From Tillus elongatus (lineage: Eukaryota; Arthropoda; Insecta; Coleoptera; Cleridae), in assembly GCA_964006375.1 (NCBI GenBank), contig OZ023265.1, forward strand, positions 159,414,118-159,478,117: 64,000 bases of DNA, written 5' to 3'. The position numbers were made by a program, and so were the translations under genes. Below the pieces are notes generated by a model. It saw nothing but the letters and a program-made list of their open reading frames with translations. It searched no databases and had not been told where the DNA came from. This document shows, piece by piece, positions 47,985-60,118 of the stretch (its first letter is position 1; each line of letters starts with the position of its first letter).

Positions 47985-49857
47985 AGGGTGATTCACAACG
48001 CAATGGACACAGAATGTGTGCGTGTAAAGGATCTCAAAACATGCCGATTTTTTCCAAAAAATTTTTCACTGACGCCCATGGTTGGTGAGATATTGACCTC
48101 GGAAGATTCTTTATTAATTACAAGAAACATCTTTATTGGAGCAGTGCCCTAACATAGAACAACGAAATTTGGTAGATATTTTTATCAACATCGTTATTTG
48201 ACAAAAATTTGAAGCAGATATAGACTCAAAAAGAGGTGAATTAAGGGTGGGTCATCCTTTCAATGATTTGATTTTTTTAAACCCTAACTTAGTTAAAAAT
48301 TAAAGTCCACAAATTTTATAGAAAATTAAATTTTCTATCTTTTTCTCCTCCTGCAAATTTTTCGACAAATCACCTGTTTTTGAGAAAATTGCGATTGTTA
48401 GAGTTGAGATCAAAACAAATTTATGTCCCTTGAAGATGTTATTAAACACTAAAGTCTCATAGGGGGTGCCTTGGGCGCTCTGCAAGTCATCTGTTGCTAG
48501 GTTACATTCGTTGTCAAATCTGACATTACTTACATTTATTAAGTTTTACAATAATTATGGTCTTGTGTTTCTTGTTTTCTTTTGTGACAATCGCTCAAAA
48601 TTGCTCGAAAATTTTCGATTAATGAACCAATTGACATGCTTATGGTATTAGAGTTTGCGTGAGTAATTGCCGCAGAAGTGTAGAGGTATATGGAAGAAGA
48701 TTTCCTGATCGTAATATACCACATCGTCAAACGTTTGCCAATGTTGAACGTAGAGCTCTGGAAACTGGTTCCTTTTTCATAAAAAAATGCAGTGAACGCA
48801 CGAACTGAGGAGCGTCTTCTAGACAGTATTGCAAGTGAGCCTCAAACCAGCACCAAACGACTATCCAGGCAGTTTCATACAACACAGCCGACGGTCCATA
48901 GAATTATCGGACTCAATCTGCTGCATCCCTATCACCTTCAAAAAGTACAAGAACTGCTACCGCAGGATTAGAGGCAAGACTGTTATTTTGTAATTTCATC
49001 TTGCATCAGAGCATTGATTTTCCCAAGACCATTCTTTTTACGGATGAAGCTTGCTTTACAAGGAGAGGGATTAAGAATGTGTACAACTGCCACGAATATT
49101 CGGATGTAAATCCACATGTTACAGTAAGCCACCATTTACAAAGAGAAAATAAATGTGTGGGCAGGTAATGTGTGGGCAGGTATTGTTGGAGGACATTTGG
49201 TTGGGCCGGTTATTTTACCAAACCGCTTAAACGGCGAACATATTTGCTCTTCTTGCAAAATATTCTTTCTGAGCTACTGGAGGAGCTGCCCTTACAACTG
49301 CGCAGCGAAATGTGGTTTATACATGATGGGGCGCCACCACATTTCACTACAAATGTTCATGGATTTTCAAACCCACAGTTTCCAAATCGATGGATAGGTT
49401 GTGGAATTAATTGCCCTCAACATTGGCCAGCACGATCACCAGACTCGAATAAATGTGACTTTTTTCTCTGGGGGCTTTAAAAGAATCTGTGTATTTGACA
49501 GCAGTTAAAACTGCGGAAGGTTTGTGGAGTCGCATCAATAAGTGCGCCATTATTAAAAGTGACATCCAATTACTTAACAGAGTCGACTTTAATTTTTGAC
49601 GAAGGCTGCAGTTATGTGTGATAGAAAATGGAAGTCATTTTGGTCAATATTTTTAGTGTTTTTTTAATGTTTTTTTATTTATTAGTTTTTAATTTTCAGA
49701 TATGTTAGTGTTTAATAGTCTTCAAGGGACATAATTGTGTTTTGATCTCAACTGTTAAAATCTTAATTTCCTCAAAGACGGTTGATTTGTCGAAAAATTT
49801 CCAGGAGGAGAAAAAGAAAAAGAAAATTTAATTTGCTATAGAATTGAAAGTCGGACC
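47985..49857 (+). mobile_element. DD41D-like transposon with long subterminal inverted repeats
   Basis: The left end is CAGGGTGATTCACAACGC next to TA-rich DNA. Internal inverted repeats of ~170 bp lie at about 48300-48470 and 49670-49850. They share, in opposite orientation, TTTCTCCTCCTG, AAATTTTTCGACAAATCA and TATGTCCCTTGAAGA. The right terminus beyond the inverted repeat is missing: at 49858 a HINE-type sequence starts. Confidence 0.75.
48680..49620 (+). pseudogene. DD41D-like transposase pseudogene
   Basis: Broken frames give TFANVERRALETGSFF, EERLLDSIASEPQTSTKRLS, TTQPTVHRIIGLNLLHPYHL QKVQELLPQD, LFTDEACFTRRG (first Asp), NVWAGIVGGHLVGPVILPNR LNG, MWFIHDGAPPHFTTNV (second Asp) and WPARSPDSNKCDFFLWGL (third Asp). 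The second-to-third spacing is 43 residues here, two more than in the 61-kb copy. Multiple stops and a duplicated GTGTGGGCAGGTA near 49153-49180 make it inactive. Confidence 0.78.
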
Positions 49858-50055
49858 AGTTTTTTTGGGAACATTTAAAGTTTATTTTCGGAAAAATGTA
49901 TTTTTGTCAAAGTTATTTTGATAAAATATGGTACATTGTTTCTATTATATAGGTTATACTGGTAACCAAATTTAATGCCTGCTTTCATCGTTAGCTATTA
50001 AAAATATTTTAATAAAAATTCACTACTATAGCGCACTTGCTGCGTCCAGACATAT
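49858..50055 (+). repeat. HINE-like 3' unit
   Basis: ACCAGTTTTTTTGGGAAC, AAAATATGGTACATTGTTTC, GGTTATACTGGTAACC, ending CACTACTATAGCGCACTTGC TGCGTCCAGAC. Confidence 0.82.
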
Positions 50056-50313
50056 TATTTTTTCCCTAATCTCAAAGTTTTACTGAATTGATAAAGACTT
50101 TTGTCCGATAAGGAGGTCAATAGTATCGTTAACGCTTTCATGATAGAATATATATGTCGTAAGCATTTTTGAACAAACTGTACTCATCTTTAGAAGAGGT
50201 TTCATCAGACTTTCTTTGCTAAACTAATTTATTATTATCCCACATTCGCAGTTTGATTTGAACTATTCATGTTACGTTTTTAACAAGTTTTTCCCAGTGT
50301 TTTGGGGTTTCTT
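50056..50313. other. Spacer, no gene recognised
   Basis: No supported feature. Confidence 0.35.
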
Positions 50314-50394
50314 GTTAGTGAATTTTTATTTAAAAAAAGTTACTAATAGACAGGTATCGATGGTGTGACTTTGCAAAATTTGGAGGAGATCTGT

Positions 50395-50491
<97 letters not shown>

Positions 50492-50867
50492 ACCGATAAC
50501 TCAAAACATAATGGACCGATCTTGATCAAATTTAGTGAGTACCTTCCTTTTGCAAGTGGCTTGGATAAGTTCGTTAGGCAGGAAAATCGGACCAGGTTTT
50601 CCCGGAAAATGTTGTTTCTAAAAAAAGTTATATCTCCTGAAATAATAACGCAAGGGCAACCAAATTTGGCACGAGAATTTGTATTATAAAGAGTGGACCC
50701 TGTACCAAGCTTTAGGTCTCTAGCTTTAAAGACAAAAAAATTATGGGCAGCTAAAGAAAAGCATTTTGGAGTTTTCCTCAAAACATCAAACTCGCAATTT
50801 GAAACGCCAAAATTGGCAATGTTTAGGCAAAGAACGTGAAACAAATACGGATTGTAAAAAGAAAATG
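50314..50867 (+). repeat. TA-core HINE-like copy, left part, split by the I-clade LINE
   Basis: Head TTAGTGAATTTTTATTTAAA, shortened (no GCGCGAACTAGG block), TA array 50399-50488, CCGACCGATAACTC, body and long extension to GGATTGT. The last 12 bp (AAAAAGAAAATG, 50856-50867) are duplicated after the LINE at 56715-56726, where the same repeat continues. Confidence 0.88.
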
Positions 50868-50901
50868 CATTCGGTGATTGACCGTTGCAGAGTGAAGACG
50901 T
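50868..50901 (+). promoter_or_regulatory. Internal Inr + DPE promoter of the I-clade LINE
   Basis: The element begins GCATTC-like (Inr consensus TCAKTY, with A at 50869). AGACGT at 50896-50901 matches the DPE consensus RGWYVT exactly at +28 to +33 from that A. No TATA box is needed in this promoter type, which is known from Drosophila I, jockey and Doc elements. Confidence 0.75.
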
Positions 50902-51065
50902 GTGTTCGTGTGCTCCGCTGGTTAAAACCTATTAAAGGTGGTAAGCTAAGTTATTATATTACCAAATTATAGTGGTTTGTATCAGTTACATTGGTAAGTA
51001 ATAAATTTAATTTAACCTTGGTGAATTAACATAATTATGCTAGGAATTCCTAGCATATAGGTAAT

Positions 51066-52523
51066 ATGTCGAGTGGATCATATGGGGAAGGGGGAGGGAG
51101 ACCCCCAGACCCCGAAAAACATAAAGTAAGTACAAATATTACGACAAATATTACAGATAATGACGAACATATAATAGTAAACAGTGATTCTAATAGAGTA
51201 AATAAAGACGAAAATATTTTATTAAACCCATTAAACAGTAATAATAAATATGAAAGAAAGATAAATTTTGATAACAGATTTAACATTCATGATAAGGGAC
51301 CATTTTACATATTTGTGGAACACGAATCTGAACATTTACATGTAGGTAAAATACATCCAATGAGAGTGGGGCGAATGTTAAACGATACGGGTGAACTCCA
51401 GTCGGAAATAATTGAAGTAGCGCCGGTAGGCATAAACAGAATTAAAATAATAATAAAGTCAGCTGCTAGTGCAAATTTGCTGGTCCGTCACAACGTTTTT
51501 AAACAAAATCAGCTTAATGCGTATATTCCAATGCATTTAACGTATAAAAAAGCAATAGTTAGAAACGTTGATACTGCAATTTCTGAAGAAACGTTACTAA
51601 AAACAATTAAGTCTGCTATACCTGTAGCAAGCGTTAAACGGATGAAAAGGAGTATAACGAATGAATCCGGTGAAAAACAACAAATACCACGACAAATGGT
51701 TCAAATTTCATTTCGAGGTTCTGTAATCCCTGATTATGTTTTTATTGATAGAGTTAGGTGTCCAGTCGAGGTATACATTCCACCCGTTATGCAGTGTTAC
51801 AAATGCTTGCGGTACGGCCATTCGTCCATATTATGCAAAAGTAAAACTTCTAGATGTAAAAATTGTGCAGAAACGCATTTAGGTTCATGTAACGCTGAAA
51901 AATTTTGCATTTACTGCAAAAATTCAGATCATCAAACTACATATAGAGGGTGTCCCATATTTGCAAAACAAAAAAGAATTAAAGAGATTATGACGCGCCA
52001 CAATGTTTCATTTAAAGAAGCTGAAAAAGCTGTTGATAACCCGACATTATTTTCAAACAAAGTCAAAACAAACACAAATTTGTTTACACCTTTAATTAGT
52101 TGTTCTGAAGAATTCCCCATTTTATCTCAAAAAAAGCAACAGCCTATAAATCGTGAACCTCAAAGTCATCATTTTAAGAGTAAACAAATTATAGTGGAAC
52201 AAAATAAGAAGCGGAGAAAAGTTGACAATAGTCCATCGCCTACTAGTTTCCCAACTGAAACAACTTGGCGATTTTCTGGAAACCCAATATTAAATAACCC
52301 TCATAATTCCCAACAAAAAACTTTAGAGGAAATTAAATTAATGCTGAAAAATAATATACAAACCTTAGTAAACTATTTGAATAATATATGTAGTGGTGAC
52401 GGCGGTAATATGGGAGATATAGACATCACAGAATATATAAATAAGATCATTGACGATACGATATTAGATCATTCAGTCACACAACCTGATGGTAAATTTA
52501 CGGATAGTACAATGGAATTCTAG
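51066..52523 (+). CDS. I-clade LINE ORF1 (gag-like RNA-binding protein)
   Basis: 485 codons, open from ATG 51066 to TAG 52521-52523. The protein would bind element RNA and form the ribonucleoprotein particle. Near residues 243-305 there is a row of CCHC-type zinc knuckles: CYKCLRYGHSSILC, then CKNCAETHLGSC and CIYCKNSDHQTTYRGC. Upstream, residues ~75-235 form the typical gag domain (YIFVEHESEHLHVGKIHP, MVQISFRGSVIPDYVFIDRV). The N-terminus is polar and low-complexity. The C-terminus has a basic patch (EQNKKRRKVDN, possible nuclear signal). ORF1 overlaps ORF2 by 35 bp in a different frame, so ORF2 translation would need reinitiation or a similar mechanism. No stop or frameshift is seen. Confidence 0.9.
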   Translation: MSSGSYGEGGGRPPDPEKHKVSTNITTNITDNDEHIIVNSDSNRVNKDENILLNPLNSNNKYERKINFDNRFNIHDKGPFYIFVEHESEHLHVGKIHPMRVGRMLNDTGELQSEIIEVAPVGINRIKIIIKSAASANLLVRHNVFKQNQLNAYIPMHLTYKKAIVRNVDTAISEETLLKTIKSAIPVASVKRMKRSITNESGEKQQIPRQMVQISFRGSVIPDYVFIDRVRCPVEVYIPPVMQCYKCLRYGHSSILCKSKTSRCKNCAETHLGSCNAEKFCIYCKNSDHQTTYRGCPIFAKQKRIKEIMTRHNVSFKEAEKAVDNPTLFSNKVKTNTNLFTPLISCSEEFPILSQKKQQPINREPQSHHFKSKQIIVEQNKKRRKVDNSPSPTSFPTETTWRFSGNPILNNPHNSQQKTLEEIKLMLKNNIQTLVNYLNNICSGDGGNMGDIDITEYINKIIDDTILDHSVTQPDGKFTDSTMEF

Positions 52524-55500
52524 GTCAGCGATTAGTAATGCTTTGTTCCTTAAGAAACTAATTAAAGAAACCAAATGTGATGTTGCTCTTATTAGCGAAA
52601 CGTGGTATAAAGCGCATCATCTGGTACGCATTCCAGGTTATAATATAGTTAGAAGAGACCGCACACACGGAGCGGGTGGTGTAGCAATAATAATATCAGA
52701 TAAAATTTCATTTAGCAATATAAATCTTAATTTTAATTTTAATCAAAATTTAGAATGCTGTGCTATCTCTATCAGTAAAGATGGTAAAAATATATCATTG
52801 GCTTCGGTGTACAGACCACCTAATATTTCTCTTTGTAGTAGTGATTATGTGAATCTAATGAAACAACTTGGACCAGTTGCCATTATAGGCGGCGACCTTA
52901 ATGCCCATCATACTAGTTTGGGATCTGGTAAGGTGGAAAGACAGGGTGAAATTTTATTGGAAGCACTTGAAGAAGTACCTAATTTTATTATACGTAACGA
53001 TGGGTCTATTACACGTATCACTAGACCTCATGAAATTAAATCTGCAGTAGACATTTCAATAATGACAACAAACCTAATTAAAGATTCTAGCTGGGAAACT
53101 ATTCAGGACACCTATGGGTCTGATCATTTGCCAATACTACTAACGTTAGGCGTAGATTCATCTCAGATGTGCCCCTCGCCCGTTCCGGTCCCATGCGTTG
53201 CTTGGCAGACAAACAAAGCTAACTGGGATTTATATCAGCTTGCTATAAATAAAATATTTTTAACAAAACCCCGTTTAGAAACAACTAACGATAAACTTGC
53301 TTTCATTATATCGGCAATTTACAAAGCTGCTGATTCCAGTATTCCTAAAAGCACTCATAGCACGAATAAAAAATATAAACAAGCACCTTGGTGGGACCAG
53401 GAATGCAGCGAACTTAACAATCGTAGAAAAATAATTTTTAAAAAATTTCGGCAAAATCAGATCATGAATAATTTTCTTGAATACCAACAAATTAATGCCC
53501 GATGTAAACAAGTTTTTAAGTTAAAAGCCAAGCAATCTTGGGAAAAGTACTGCAATTCGTTAAATTCGCATTCAAATCCTTCAGAAATATGGAGAAGGGC
53601 CAATGGTATTAAAAGTAAGCGAACTTCAAAAGACATAAATATTTCGGCGGATGTCCTGGATAGTGTCTCAGAAAAAATTGCGCCTCCGAGCGTAAGTATG
53701 AATTTTGATGTTTACCACGACCAGACAAATAGTTATTTAAATAAACATATCACAATAGAGGAAATTGACATCAATTGTAAAAACACTGTAAACTCGGCAC
53801 CTGGAAAAGATGGTTTAAACTATACCATGATTTATCATTTACCCCTTATTGCAAAAATACTTCTTTGTGATATATATAGCAGTATTTTAAGAGATGGCTG
53901 TGACTGCACTGCTATCAAGGAGGCTGTGGTGGTTCTCTTGCCTAAACCCGGCGGGGATCTTAGCGACTCTTATAGGCCTATTACATTACAACCATGTATG
54001 CTAAAAACATTTGAAAAAATTATAAAACAACGACTTCAATGGTACCTTGAGCAAAATTGCTTATTACCAGCTCAATAGTTTGGCTTTAGAAAAAATAAAA
54101 GTACCACTCAATGTATTGCCACCTTAGTAAATGATATTCACATAAGCCTTTCTGAAAATAAATATATGGCAGCTATGTTTTTGGATCTGCAGGCGGCCTA
54201 CGATAACGTAGATTTACACGTGCTTATAAAAAAAATGAGCCAGGTTGGCATACCTGAAAACATGGCAGCTAATATCGTTAAGATCTTTGCTGGCAGAATA
54301 GTGTATATAAAAGCGAATGGGGCATATACTGAACCACGAACGTGTTATTCGGGTCTACCGCAAGGATCTGTTTTAAGCCCCTTGTTATTTAATATATATA
54401 CACATGACTTCCACAGCCTTTTTGATGGCGCTGCAGAGATAATCCAATACGCAGATGACTTCTGCATATATACTAAACAAAACTCTTATAGTCTATGTAT
54501 TAAACAGTTAAATTACATCATGTATAAAATCAAGGCATACTTGTTCCAAAACAACTTTACTATGTCTGTCAATAAATCTTCAGTCGTTTTTTATACAAGA
54601 CATAGAATACCGTATACCCCTCAACTTACGATTGCCGAAGAAAATATGCCATGTCACAAAAGCTACAAATACTTAGGTGTAATAATCGATCAAAAACTTT
54701 TGTGGAAGGAACATGTTGATTATTGTATAAGCAAGGGTGAAAAAAGTCTGAATATTTTGAAATATACATGTAAAAAGAAATATGGTGCAGATCCCAGAAC
54801 AGCGATGAAATTTTATAGGTCATACACTAGGTCGATCATAGACTACGGCTCAATTTTCTATGGGTCTGCTGCGGAAACACACTTAAGAAAAATTGACAGA
54901 ATACAATATAAAGCTTTAAGATTAGTCCACGGGCTAATAAAATCAACCCCCACAGAATCAATCTTGGCCTTGGCCAATGAGCCAACTCTCAAATTAAGAC
55001 GGGAATATCTTTCTAGCAAATTCCTGATAAAGCAACCATTGCAAGGAAAAATCAGCATCCAAACTAACACCATCTTGTCGCATAACCAAAATAACACATA
55101 CTGGCGGCATAAAAACTCACCACCATTGACAAAAGCTTTATCTTACACATCCACAATAGTAACACCAACCATATTGTACGAGTCAGAAGTGTTTACGTTG
55201 TCATATGATATTTTACTATGGAATCCAATTGTTGTTTTACCAGATTGCCATAGTGAAGACATAGATGTTCAAAGCTATTACCGTGAAAATATCCAGAAGT
55301 TTCCAGGATCTGCCCTAATATTTACCGATGGATCCAAAACATCAGATTCCGTAGGGTGTAGTATATACTGCGAATCGACGACATCCAGTTTCGTTTTTAA
55401 GCTACACAAAGAAACCAGCATATATACGGCAGAAACAGTAGCAGTTATCAAAGCTCTTGAAATGGCCATGGGAATAGAATCCCATTCCAAATTTATAATA

Positions 55501-56193
55501 ATAACCGACAGCAAGTCGTTACTATTGGCTCTGAAGAAGCCCTCTAAGGTATTCAAGGACCCACTTATAGGCATTATTAGATCCAATTACCTGAACTTAG
55601 TGAGGGCTGGAAAAACAGCTATATTTATGTGGATAAAAGCACATGCACATATCAAGGGCAATGAAGAAGCAGATAAACTGGCAAAAAATGCAACAATAAT
55701 AGGAGAGAGTTGCAATATACTCTTAACGAGAGATCTTCTCCCTACCTGTAAACGACACATGAGGAAAGAATGGTCAGACCAATGGAGCAAGCAACAAGCC
55801 ATAGTAAGAAGTAAATTTCACCAAATATTTCCCACCTTGCCTTCTAAATCGATCTCAGAAATAGCCCCTACTAACAGAGTAATATACATAACACTTGCTA
55901 GAATCATCGTAGGGCATGGTGCTACCAAAAAGCAACTATTTAAAATGGGGTTGGCAGACAATCCACTGTGTAGTTGTGATGGAACAAGTGTGTGTGATAT
56001 TAATCATATCTTTTTTAATTGTAAGAAACACATCCATGCATGTAACAATCTAATTAAAAAATGTCTTGATCAAGGAATTCCACTACCATTAAATATATCA
56101 TATTTGTTGCATGTAGCGTTCTATGTTGAAAGAGAGATGATGCATATACTTTTGAACTTCATTAAATGTAATAAATTACATGAGGTAATTTAG
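52489..56193 (+). pseudogene. I-clade LINE ORF2 (endonuclease, RT, RNase H), one in-frame stop
   Basis: Single frame of about 1,234 codons from ATG 52489, interrupted only by TAG at 54076-54078 just before FGFRKNKST. The AP endonuclease keeps N10 (VQWNSRS), E37 (LISETW), GGDLNAHH (D136, N138) and GSDHLP (D212, H213). RT has LPKPGGDLSDSYRPITLQP, MFLDLQAAYDNVD (motif A), SGLPQGSVLSPLLFNIYTHD F (motif B) and QYADDFCIY (motif C). RNase H has IFTDGSKTSD, YTAETVAV, ITDSKSLLL and NEEADKLAKN, all acidic residues present. A C-terminal C/H motif (CSCDG..NHIFFNCKK) follows. This enzyme nicks the target, reverse-transcribes the RNA and removes the template. The stop makes this copy non-functional as read. 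Confidence 0.9.
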
Positions 56194-56687
56194 CTCAACG
56201 TAAAAAGATATAAAATTTTGTTCTGTTTTTTATAGTAATTTTGTGGAAGAAATTGACATTATAGTTAATAGGCATATAATTATAGATTCCTTTTGTCTGT
56301 CCCTGTGTCTAACCCATCTTTACCGTGGTCCAGTCTAGTTTGTCTCAAATAAAGTCGCCTTGGTGGACCCCTAGGCGTGAAGTTTGTGATCCCATGTCTT
56401 TTTTCCTTATTTTTAATCCTAGTTTATAAGACTTAAATACATACACCTTACCCACAAAAACAAAATGTAAAGTATGATGGGCATAGTCTCTCTTCGTAAA
56501 TTATTATTGGTTTACATGAAGTAAGGGAAATTTAGGTGTTTGTTTGCTGAGCTTGGTAGACGATAGCATAGAGAATCCATTTTGTTTTTATTATAATGTA
56601 AAACATCATATTATAATAGGGCGCTGTAGCACTAGTTGTTGACCTGGAGTGACCGTGGCTAAAAGAGCTTTGCTCGAGGCCAAAACA

Positions 56688-56714
<27 letters not shown>
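56194..56714 (+). other. 3' UTR and A-tail of the I-clade LINE
   Basis: Non-coding. It contains AATAAA at 56348-56353, far from the end, and terminates in about 22 A residues. The A-run merges with the A-rich start of the target duplication. Confidence 0.85.
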
Positions 56715-56722
<8 letters not shown>

Positions 56723-58043
56723 AATGTTACAAGGAGAGTGTTCTGCAAACCCTTAAGTTTCAGATTCAATCGTCATTGCTCTTCATTTTACTAAAATATT
56801 TACAGAAAATTTATTTCAAATAGACCCTTTCTCTGATGCTTTGGCTGTCGGTTTAGTTAAGTTGATGCTTTCGCTGTAGGTTTGGTGAAGTTTATGGTTT
56901 AACGGTCTATATTCTTTTTTAGCTAATTTTCGTAGAACAAATTCGTTAATGCATTTTTGCATTTTTTATCGAAACATGATGCGTTTGTAAGAAAAAAATC
57001 TAGACGTAGTAAGTGCGTTTTGGTAGTGAATTTTCGGTAAATTTGCAGGTTAGCTCCCGAAAAATTCTTGTTCACATCCCCCAAGAAAGTTACGGGACCA
57101 GGAGTGAGTAGGGGTGCTGGGCGGGGTAGGTACTAAAAAGGAAATATGAGCAGAAAATGCGAATAAAACGGGCTTGAAAGCTGTCTTTTTCACATCTTGA
57201 AGCCATATCCCTGTTAAACCCTGCCTACCCCGCACAGCATTCCTATTCCCCAGGTGCCGTAACTTCCTTGGCGGGTATGACATTTTTCTTGTGGTTTATG
57301 CAACGAGGGTGGTTGTATGCACGCGAGGGGGGGGGGGGGGAAGGAAAATCCCCACGACGAAGCAGCCACCCCCAACCCCCCACCCACGGTCGAACCGGGG
57401 GTGGTGGTGTCTGCTTTGTCGTAGGAATTTTCCTTCCCCGCTCGTGTGCATACAACCACCCTCGTCGCATAAACCACAGGAAAAACTTCTTGTTCATACC
57501 CCCCAAAGAAGTTACGTGACCTGGGGCGAATAGGGGTGCTGTGTGGGGTAGGCAGGGTTTAATGGGGATATGGCTTCAAATAGACAGGTTTCAAGCAGTT
57601 TTCTTCGCATTTTTTCTCATATTTCCTTTTTACTACCCCGCCCAGCACCCCTATTTCACTCCCAGTCCCGTAACTTCCTTGGGGGGTGTGAACAAGAAAT
57701 TTTTCTTGCGGTTTGTACATCAATGTGGGGTCCTAGTAATGTTTCTGAAAACAATTTTTTAAAAAGCGTTCGGGAGCTAATCTGCAATTTACCGAATTTT
57801 CATTAAATCCTTCAAATTTCAATAACTCAATTCACTATTAACGTAAGCTTTGTTGGTTAGGAAACCAACATTTAAGTTTATTTTCGTAAAATGTTTGTAT
57901 ATTTTCAAATCATAAATAATTTTGATAAAATATAGTACATTGTTTCTACTACATATGCAATCAGATTCATGCCTGCTCGCATTTGCTATTAAAAACATTT
58001 TAATGGAAATTCACTTCCATAACACACTTGCTGCATCCAGACT
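56715..58043 (+). repeat. HINE-like repeat, right part after the LINE, split again by a fold-back element
   Basis: Continues the long-form extension (GGAGAGTGTTCTGCAAACCC, TTCAAATAGACCCTTTCTCT) into the double-hairpin unit. The inverted end GACGTAGTAAGTGCGTTTTG GTAGTGAATTTTC lies at 57003-57035. The fold-back element lies at 57036-57793, and then GAATTTTCATTAAATCC and the rest of the unit follow, ending TTCCATAACACACTTGCTGC ATCCAGAC at about 58041. Confidence 0.85.
57036..57793. mobile_element. 758-bp fold-back element with nested palindromes and 8-bp TSD
   Basis: Ends are GGTAAATTTGCAGG and (minus reading) GGTAAATTGCAGATTAGC. The duplication GAATTTTC flanks it at 57028-57035 and 57794-57801. 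The two halves are inverted copies meeting near 57400. Each half is itself an inverted repeat, so one GC-rich unit (AAGTTACGGGACC..GGGGTGCTGGGCGGGGTAG) appears four times in alternating orientation, at about 57064, 57225, 57480 and 57630. It contains a G-run (57329-57341). No transposase is present. Open frames here are palindrome by-products. Confidence 0.88.
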
Positions 58044-58222
58044 TTTGCAAAATGTTTATATATTTTCAAACAATAAAGTTATTTCGATGAAATATGGTAC
58101 ATTGTTTCTACTATATAGGCAACCAACTTTGATGCCTGCTTTTATCAAAGAAATACATTTTCTATTAAAAATATTTTAAAGAAAATTCGCTACCATAACG
58201 CACTTGCTGCGTCCAGACTTTT
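58044..58222 (+). repeat. Second, tandem HINE-like 3' end
   Basis: Repeats the last ~180 bp of the preceding unit (TATATTTTCAAACAATAAAG, GGTACATTGTTTCTACTATA) and ends TTCGCTACCATAACGCACTT GCTGCGTCCAGAC. Two 3' ends in a row suggest end-to-end tandem insertion or read-through copying. Confidence 0.82.
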
Positions 58223-58965
58223 TAAAACGCATTAGATCTTATAAGCAGTGTGAAATAACAGATAGATACTTGTACCAAATTTCTCTGAAGGCATTTTATT
58301 GGCATGACGAAAACACCTACCCGCAATAACCGTTTCATTGCAGACGTTATGTTAGATAACTTAATCTGTCCATGATTCACCAATCTCTTTATATTATTTA
58401 CACTTGCATATGAGATCATCGCGGATCATCCGTGGCATAAAATATAGCACTTTATACCAAAACAAGACCTAGATTATCGCCATCAAATGATGGTTTATTT
58501 CATTTACATGGTGATAAACAAGTATTACTGTTCGTAGAAACAAAACAAAAATTCTAAACATACTAACAAGTCATGATTAGATTGTAATGAAATTAATTTT
58601 ATTAAGCTCTCGATAAGCACGATTATACAGGGTGAATCATTACACGAGCGGTTACCTAAATAACACAGAGATCTTCATGTACGTATACAGGTTAACAATG
58701 GAATTACATAACGCATACAATCATATAACAATTTAAAAATTTGTTCCTTAAATAACACATAAAAGCAAAACAAAAATAATTATAAAACACATAATAACGT
58801 TCAAAAGAATAGTTGCAGAATACAGATCTAAATCCAACATTGTTTTTTAGAAACACCAGATGCACAAGGTTTATACCATGTTAACTTTATTACTAATAAG
58901 AAAAGCATATTACTAAAAAAAATTGAAAATAGAAGATAGTTTAGTGATCGTTTATATGTAAAAAG
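58223..58965. other. Spacer, no gene recognised
   Basis: AT-rich. CAGGGTGAATCATTACACGA G near 58627 resembles a transposon end, but no partner was found. Confidence 0.35.
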
Positions 58966-60117
<1,152 letters not shown>

Positions 60118-60118
60118 C

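Larger units (their letters stand above)
50868..56714 (+). mobile_element. Nearly complete I-clade LINE, 5.85 kb, 12-bp TSD
   Basis: Starts CATTCGGTGATTGACC and ends in GAGGCCAAAACAAGTTT and a run of A. The flanking duplication AAAAAGAAAATG lies at 50856-50867 and 56715-56726. The order is 5' UTR with internal promoter, ORF1 (gag-like), ORF2 (endonuclease-RT-RNase H), 3' UTR and A-tail. The 5' end appears full length, because the promoter motifs sit at the expected distance from the first base. One in-frame stop in ORF2 is the only obvious defect. It sits in an older HINE-like repeat. Confidence 0.92.

Noticed and set aside
51066..56193. Endogenous retrovirus or viral insertion
   Set aside because: Zinc knuckles and RT could suggest a retrovirus, but there are no LTRs, protease or integrase. 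The A-tail, 12-bp duplication, AP endonuclease and RNase H order are those of an I-clade LINE.
57050..57806. Several overlapping open frames of 70-90 codons on both strands
   Set aside because: They lie in the arms of the fold-back element and mirror each other. Proline/glycine-rich sequence follows from GC-rich palindromic units.
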